A DNA stretch of 64,000 bases. Source: Austwickia sp. Its GTDB lineage: Bacteria > Actinomycetota > Actinomycetes > Actinomycetales > Dermatophilaceae. The translations under genes and the position numbers were made by a program. The notes under the pieces were generated by a model that had not been told where the DNA came from, did no database searches, and was given only the letters and a program-made list of their open reading frames with translations. Within the stretch, counting starts at the first letter, position 1. Every line of letters starts with the position of its first letter. Positions 60,454 to 64,000 of the stretch are shown here, piece after piece. The stretch covers positions 1,178,001 to 1,242,000 of the forward strand of contig CP064985.1 in the NCBI GenBank assembly GCA_016699675.1. The letters are read 5' to 3'.

Positions 60454-62908
60454 CAAGGTCGCGGTGACGGATGCCGCGCAGTCGCTGACCTACCGCCAGC
60501 TCACGGTCCGGGCCGCCACGATTCTGAGCAACCTTAGACAAGCCGTCGCCGGTCTCAACCCGCCGGCGGTGCCGCGCGGGGCGGACGAGTTCGGCGCCGC
60601 CGAGCCGGTGGCGATCCTCTTCGGCCACGAGGTCGACGCCGTGGCCGCCCTCGTCGCCGTCATCGCCTCGGGCCATCCGGTGCTCGTGCTCGATCCGCGG
60701 ACCCCGGCGCCGCGCTCGCAGCAGCTGCTGGCGCGCATCGGCGCCCGCATCGTGCTCGCCGCACCGGAGCTGAGCGCCCTCGCCTACGAGCTGAGCAGCC
60801 GCGTCGTCCACCCCGGTGGCAAGGACTGCGACCCGGAACTGCTGTGGGAACGCCCACCCCACCCCGCCTCGGTCGCGGTCGTGGCGTTCACCTCCGGGTC
60901 CACCGGCGCCCCGAAGCCCGTGGCGAACAATCACCGGCTTCTCGTCCGGGACGCGTGGAACTCCTCCGTGGCCAGCGGCTGCTACGACACCGACGACGTC
61001 ATCGCCCACACCCTGCCCATCGCGTTCCACGCGGGGCTCACGACCACAGTGCACGGCCTGCTGGTCGGGGTGACGTTGCACCTCTACGACACCCGCAGCA
61101 GCGGCATCTCGACACTGGGCCGCTTCATCGCCCACCGCCAGTGCACGATCATGATCGCCTCCCCCGCCATCCTGCGGGCCTTCTGTGCTGCCGGGCCCGA
61201 CCCCGCCAACCTCCGCTCGCTGCGCCGGCTCACCGTCGCCGGCGAGCCCTCCCACGAGGGCGACGTTCGCCCCGCCCTGGCGATCCTGCCGCCGGGCTGC
61301 GTCGTACGGAATCGCTATGGCTCCTCCGAGACGGGCCTGATCAGCGAGTACGTCGTGGACGAGGGCACCCTGTCGGGTCAGCTGCCGGCCGGTCGGGGGG
61401 TCGGGCGGACCGTGCTGGAACCCGTCGACGCGGTGGGACAGGTGGTCCCCCAGGGCGAGGTGGGGCGGCTGCAGGTGACCGCGCCCGAGGTGGCGACGGG
61501 CTACTGGGGCATGCCGACGGAGACGGCCGAGGCGTTCGGCCGGACCGCCGAGGGGATGCCGACCTACCTGACCAGCGACCTCGGTCGGATGCTGCCGAAC
61601 GGCGACGTCATGATCGTCGGGCGCGCCGACCACTCGGTGAAGATCCGCGGCTACCTCGTCGACCCCGGCGAGGTCGACGCCGTGCTCTTCGAGATCCCCG
61701 GCATCCGCGAAGCCGTGACCACCAGCGGGCAGCGGCCGTCCGATCACGGAACCCGGCTGATCGCGTACGTCGTCGCCGAGAGCGGTGTCGTCGACGAGGC
61801 CGCCGTGCGCAGCGCGCTGCGCGGCCGGCTGCCCGGGCACATGGTGCCGGAGGTGATCGTCGCCCTCGACGCACTGCCGCGCAACGACCGCGGCAAGGTC
61901 GACCGCGCCGCGCTGCCCGCGCCGACGGAGCCCGAGGACGCCGCGGCCCTCCACCTCGAAACAGGCTGGGAATGCCTGGTCGCCGAGCACTGGGGCATGG
62001 TCCTCTGTCTCGACCCGACCCGGCTGCGGCGCAACTCGGACTTCTTCGCCCTCGGCGGGGACTCCCTGGCCGCCGAGGAAGTGATGACCCGCCTGGTCGA
62101 CCACTGCGGCGTCCCCGCGGCCCGCGCGGAGACCCGGCTGCTGGTCGAGGCTCCCACCCTGGGCGAGTTCGCGCAGCGCATTCGCGAGGCAACCCCCAAG
62201 CAGCCGCGGCGCTGGTCGCTGCCCCTGCAGGAGGCCGGTGACCGCACCCCGCTGTTCCTCGTCACGGGCGCGGGCGGCCTGGGCGTGGGTTTCCTGGCAC
62301 TCGCCCGGCGCCTCGGCGCCGACCAGCCCTCCTACGCGCTGCAGTCCCCCCTCGTCGAGGCCCGTGGCCTGCCCGAATGGAGCGTGCCGAGCATGGCTCG
62401 CCGCAGGGTGCGCCAGTTGCGCCGGATCCAGCCGCACGGGCCGTACGCACTGGGCGGACACTCCTTCGGCGGGGTGGTGGCCGTCGAGATGGCCCACCAG
62501 CTCCAAGCGGCCGGCGAGGAGGTCAGCCACCTCGTCATCCTGGACTCGTTCCCGCCGGACCCGGCGTATCTGCCGGAGCTCGAGCACTGGAACCTGCGCC
62601 AACAGGCCCGGTTCGTGGCGGGCACGGTGTTCCTGGCGGCGACGAGCCGGCAGGGCAGCATGGCGTGGCGCCTGTTCCACCTGTCGAACCTCATCGCGCC
62701 GCGGCACCGCGGGCGGCCGTGGTCAGGCAAGACCCTGGTCGTCGTCGCGGACAGCCCGGAGCGCTCGTTGCGGGCCGCGTGGGCGGCGTACCTGACCGGC
62801 CCCTGGCGGCGCGTCGACGTGACCGGCGACCACATCACGATGCTGCGGTCCCCCTGGGTCGACGAGGTCGCCCGGCACATTCAGGAGTTCCTCGGCGAAC
62901 CGGCCTGA
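60350..62908 (+). CDS. NRPS-like A-T-TE protein
   Basis: 852 residues. Adenylation domain 1-550: FTSGSTGAPKPVANNHRLLV (A3), TLPIAFHAGLTTTVHGLLVG (A4 region), RNRYGSSETGLISEYV (A5), YLTSDLGRMLPNGDVMIVGR (A7/A8), LPRNDRGKVDRAAL (A10 Lys). T domain near 575 with FFALGGDSLAAEEV (phosphopantetheine Ser). Thioesterase 620-852 with GGHSFGGVVAVEMAHQ (Ser nucleophile) and TGDHITML (His). In A4 the usual FDxS Asp, which binds the amino group of amino acids, is His (AFHAG), so the substrate is probably not an alpha-amino acid. No condensation domain. The released product may be a simple ester, lactone or dimer. A3 has Pro in place of the usual Gly after PK. Confidence 0.88.
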   Translation: MTAIDSSRLTIAISEDDVDSGVLPRLREVARCQPDKVAVTDAAQSLTYRQLTVRAATILSNLRQAVAGLNPPAVPRGADEFGAAEPVAILFGHEVDAVAALVAVIASGHPVLVLDPRTPAPRSQQLLARIGARIVLAAPELSALAYELSSRVVHPGGKDCDPELLWERPPHPASVAVVAFTSGSTGAPKPVANNHRLLVRDAWNSSVASGCYDTDDVIAHTLPIAFHAGLTTTVHGLLVGVTLHLYDTRSSGISTLGRFIAHRQCTIMIASPAILRAFCAAGPDPANLRSLRRLTVAGEPSHEGDVRPALAILPPGCVVRNRYGSSETGLISEYVVDEGTLSGQLPAGRGVGRTVLEPVDAVGQVVPQGEVGRLQVTAPEVATGYWGMPTETAEAFGRTAEGMPTYLTSDLGRMLPNGDVMIVGRADHSVKIRGYLVDPGEVDAVLFEIPGIREAVTTSGQRPSDHGTRLIAYVVAESGVVDEAAVRSALRGRLPGHMVPEVIVALDALPRNDRGKVDRAALPAPTEPEDAAALHLETGWECLVAEHWGMVLCLDPTRLRRNSDFFALGGDSLAAEEVMTRLVDHCGVPAARAETRLLVEAPTLGEFAQRIREATPKQPRRWSLPLQEAGDRTPLFLVTGAGGLGVGFLALARRLGADQPSYALQSPLVEARGLPEWSVPSMARRRVRQLRRIQPHGPYALGGHSFGGVVAVEMAHQLQAAGEEVSHLVILDSFPPDPAYLPELEHWNLRQQARFVAGTVFLAATSRQGSMAWRLFHLSNLIAPRHRGRPWSGKTLVVVADSPERSLRAAWAAYLTGPWRRVDVTGDHITMLRSPWVDEVARHIQEFLGEPA

Positions 62909-62917
62909 TCTGCACGG

Positions 62918-62957
62918 GGCGCTCGGGCCGCCAGCGCGGCGCTCGGGCCACCAGCTC
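62918..62957. repeat. 20-bp tandem duplication
   Basis: Two copies of a 20-nt unit beginning GGCGCTCGGGCC (62918 and 62938) and differing at two or three positions. A degenerate third unit follows. Lies after the A-T-TE stop. Confidence 0.7.
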
Positions 62958-63003
62958 TGCACTCAGGCCCGCCGGCGTGGCACCCGCGCCGTGGGCGAGA
63001 CGC

Positions 63004-63741
63004 TCAGGCCGCGATCGCGGCGACCGCCCGCACGAACGCGACGATCGTGCCGGCCAGGGCCAAAGCCATCACCGCGCGCATCGCGAGCCGGTCGTCGATC
63101 CGGCCGTGCAGGGCACCTCCGACCAGGAGCCCCACGGCGACGGCCGCCGCGAGCACTGCCCAGCCGGGCTGCCCCAGGGCCGGCCAGCGCTGCTTCAGCA
63201 GGATTGCCGTGACGCCCTGGACCGCGAAGATCACCGTGGCGGTGGCGGCGAAGGGGGCGCGCGCCCAGCCGACGCTGCGGGTGTACACCGCGATGGCCGG
63301 CCCACCGACGCCCGCCGCCGTGTTCATGAACCCCGAGACGAGCCCCGTCCCGATCCGCACCGCGGTGCGGTCCCGCACCCGCCCGGTGGGCGTGGCCAGC
63401 GTCACCAGCAGGGCGATCAGCACGATCGAGCTCACCACGACCGCGACCCACTGCGGCGGCAGGAGCCGGACGACCGCCGCGCCCGGCACGCAGCCGAGCA
63501 GCCCCGCCGGGATCAACCATCGGGCGCGCGGGGCGTCGAAGTCGGAGCGAAGCTGGTACGCCGACGTCGCCGCCGTCACCACGCTGCCGACGTTGGTGAC
63601 GACGATGCCGTCGACGGGACCCAGCGCCAGCATCATGAACGGCGACGTGACCAGCGCGAAGCCCATGCCGGTCGAGCGCTGCAGCGCGGCCCCGACCAGC
63701 GCGGCGGTGGCGGCGAGCAAGACCGACCAGGACAGTGGCAC
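63004..63741 (-). CDS. TauE/SafE-family sulfite/organosulfonate exporter
   Basis: 245 residues with about eight predicted helices in two halves. LQRSTGMGFALVTSPFMMLA and GLVSGFMNTAAGVGGPAIAV are the paired family signatures. Starts at GTG 63741. Exports sulfite or organosulfonates or related anions. A MetY-type enzyme gene lies just upstream on the same strand, suggesting a role in sulfur metabolism. Confidence 0.83.
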   Translation of the reverse strand: MPLSWSVLLAATAALVGAALQRSTGMGFALVTSPFMMLALGPVDGIVVTNVGSVVTAATSAYQLRSDFDAPRARWLIPAGLLGCVPGAAVVRLLPPQWVAVVVSSIVLIALLVTLATPTGRVRDRTAVRIGTGLVSGFMNTAAGVGGPAIAVYTRSVGWARAPFAATATVIFAVQGVTAILLKQRWPALGQPGWAVLAAAVAVGLLVGGALHGRIDDRLAMRAVMALALAGTIVAFVRAVAAIAA

Positions 63742-63832
63742 GGCATCGATCTTGCCGGGCCAGGTCGTCCACGCGCCCCGGATCGCCGTCAGGCGGTCGC
63801 GCGTCAGGCGAACGCCGTGCCGTGAGCGCGCG

Positions 63833-64000
63833 TCAGGCGGTCGCCGCTCGCTCCAACCCCGCCTGTACGTCGGCGACGAGGTCCCGGGTGGCCTCGATGC
63901 CCACCGAGAGGCGCAGCAGGCCCCCGGTGATGCCTGCCGCCGCCTGCGCCTCCGGCGTCATCGAGGCATGCGTCATGGTCGCGGGGTGCGCCACCAGGGA
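63833..64000 (-). CDS. O-acetylhomoserine/cystathionine-type PLP enzyme, C-terminal end (partial)
   Basis: The last 55 codons of a Cys/Met-metabolism PLP enzyme: SLVAHPATMTHASMTPEAQ (substrate-binding Ser/Thr and His region), GGLLRLSVGIEATRDLVAD (terminal Arg that binds the carboxylate), ending AATA. The 5' part is past the window edge. Most like O-acetylhomoserine sulfhydrylase (MetY). A 13-14-nt direct repeat CGTCAGGCGGTCGC occurs at the stop and about 43 nt downstream of it. Confidence 0.85.
   Translation of the reverse strand, partial: SLVAHPATMTHASMTPEAQAAAGITGGLLRLSVGIEATRDLVADVQAGLERAATA

Noticed and set aside
59897..62707. 936-codon minus-strand frame opposite the A-T-TE gene
   Set aside because: Shadow of the strong plus-strand coding sequence, low-complexity His/Arg/Gln-rich.

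Overview
High-GC actinobacterial DNA. Many GTG starts, strong AGGAGG ribosome-binding sites, 4-nt ATGA/GTGA gene overlaps, a DUF222 HNH protein, a DUF2277 protein, a TIGR03086 protein and a stand-alone LigD-type NHEJ polymerase domain all fit an actinomycete. The species cannot be named from the sequence. No rRNA, tRNA, CRISPR array or prophage was recognised.

Layout. 1-12 kb: a frameshifted histidine kinase, a lipoprotein, an AmmeMemoRadiSam trio (Memo, AMMECR1, radical SAM) with an amidase, dapA divergent from a LysR regulator, a thioredoxin, an EamA transporter and two SRPBCC proteins. 12.4-21.2 kb: one 2,915-codon cyclic beta-1,2-glucan synthase preceded by OsmC. 21-35 kb: ordinary accessory genes (oxidoreductase, malonyl-CoA-synthetase-like ligase, MFS/GlxA pair, SDR, beta-CASP nuclease) and a deletion scar in which a response regulator lost its DNA-binding C terminus and was joined to the tail of a DUF1501 gene. 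35-47 kb: UbiB-like kinase, auxin-efflux-type carrier, LigD polymerase domain, aminotransferase, MaoC, HNH/DUF222. 48-58 kb: kdpFABCDE, with kdpD split by an IS110-family element and both kdpD and kdpE frameshifted. 58-63 kb: two tandem adenylation-domain paralogues, the second a full A-T-TE protein. The window ends with a TauE/SafE transporter and the C terminus of a MetY-type enzyme.

The most interesting structures are non-coding. The IS110 element has a ~300-nt 5' non-coding end carrying guides that match its own ends, the layout expected of a bridge RNA. A four-copy family of 60-nt palindromes carries a TTATCC(A/C)CA box exactly 4 nt away each time. A 34-bp perfect palindrome with loxP-like arms covers the stop codon of the DUF2277 gene.

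Eight otherwise full-length reading frames or domains break at single-base indels in or beside G/C runs. This could be sequencing error or real decay, and such genes are marked as pseudogenes with that caveat. Base-level calls in those genes should be treated as provisional.
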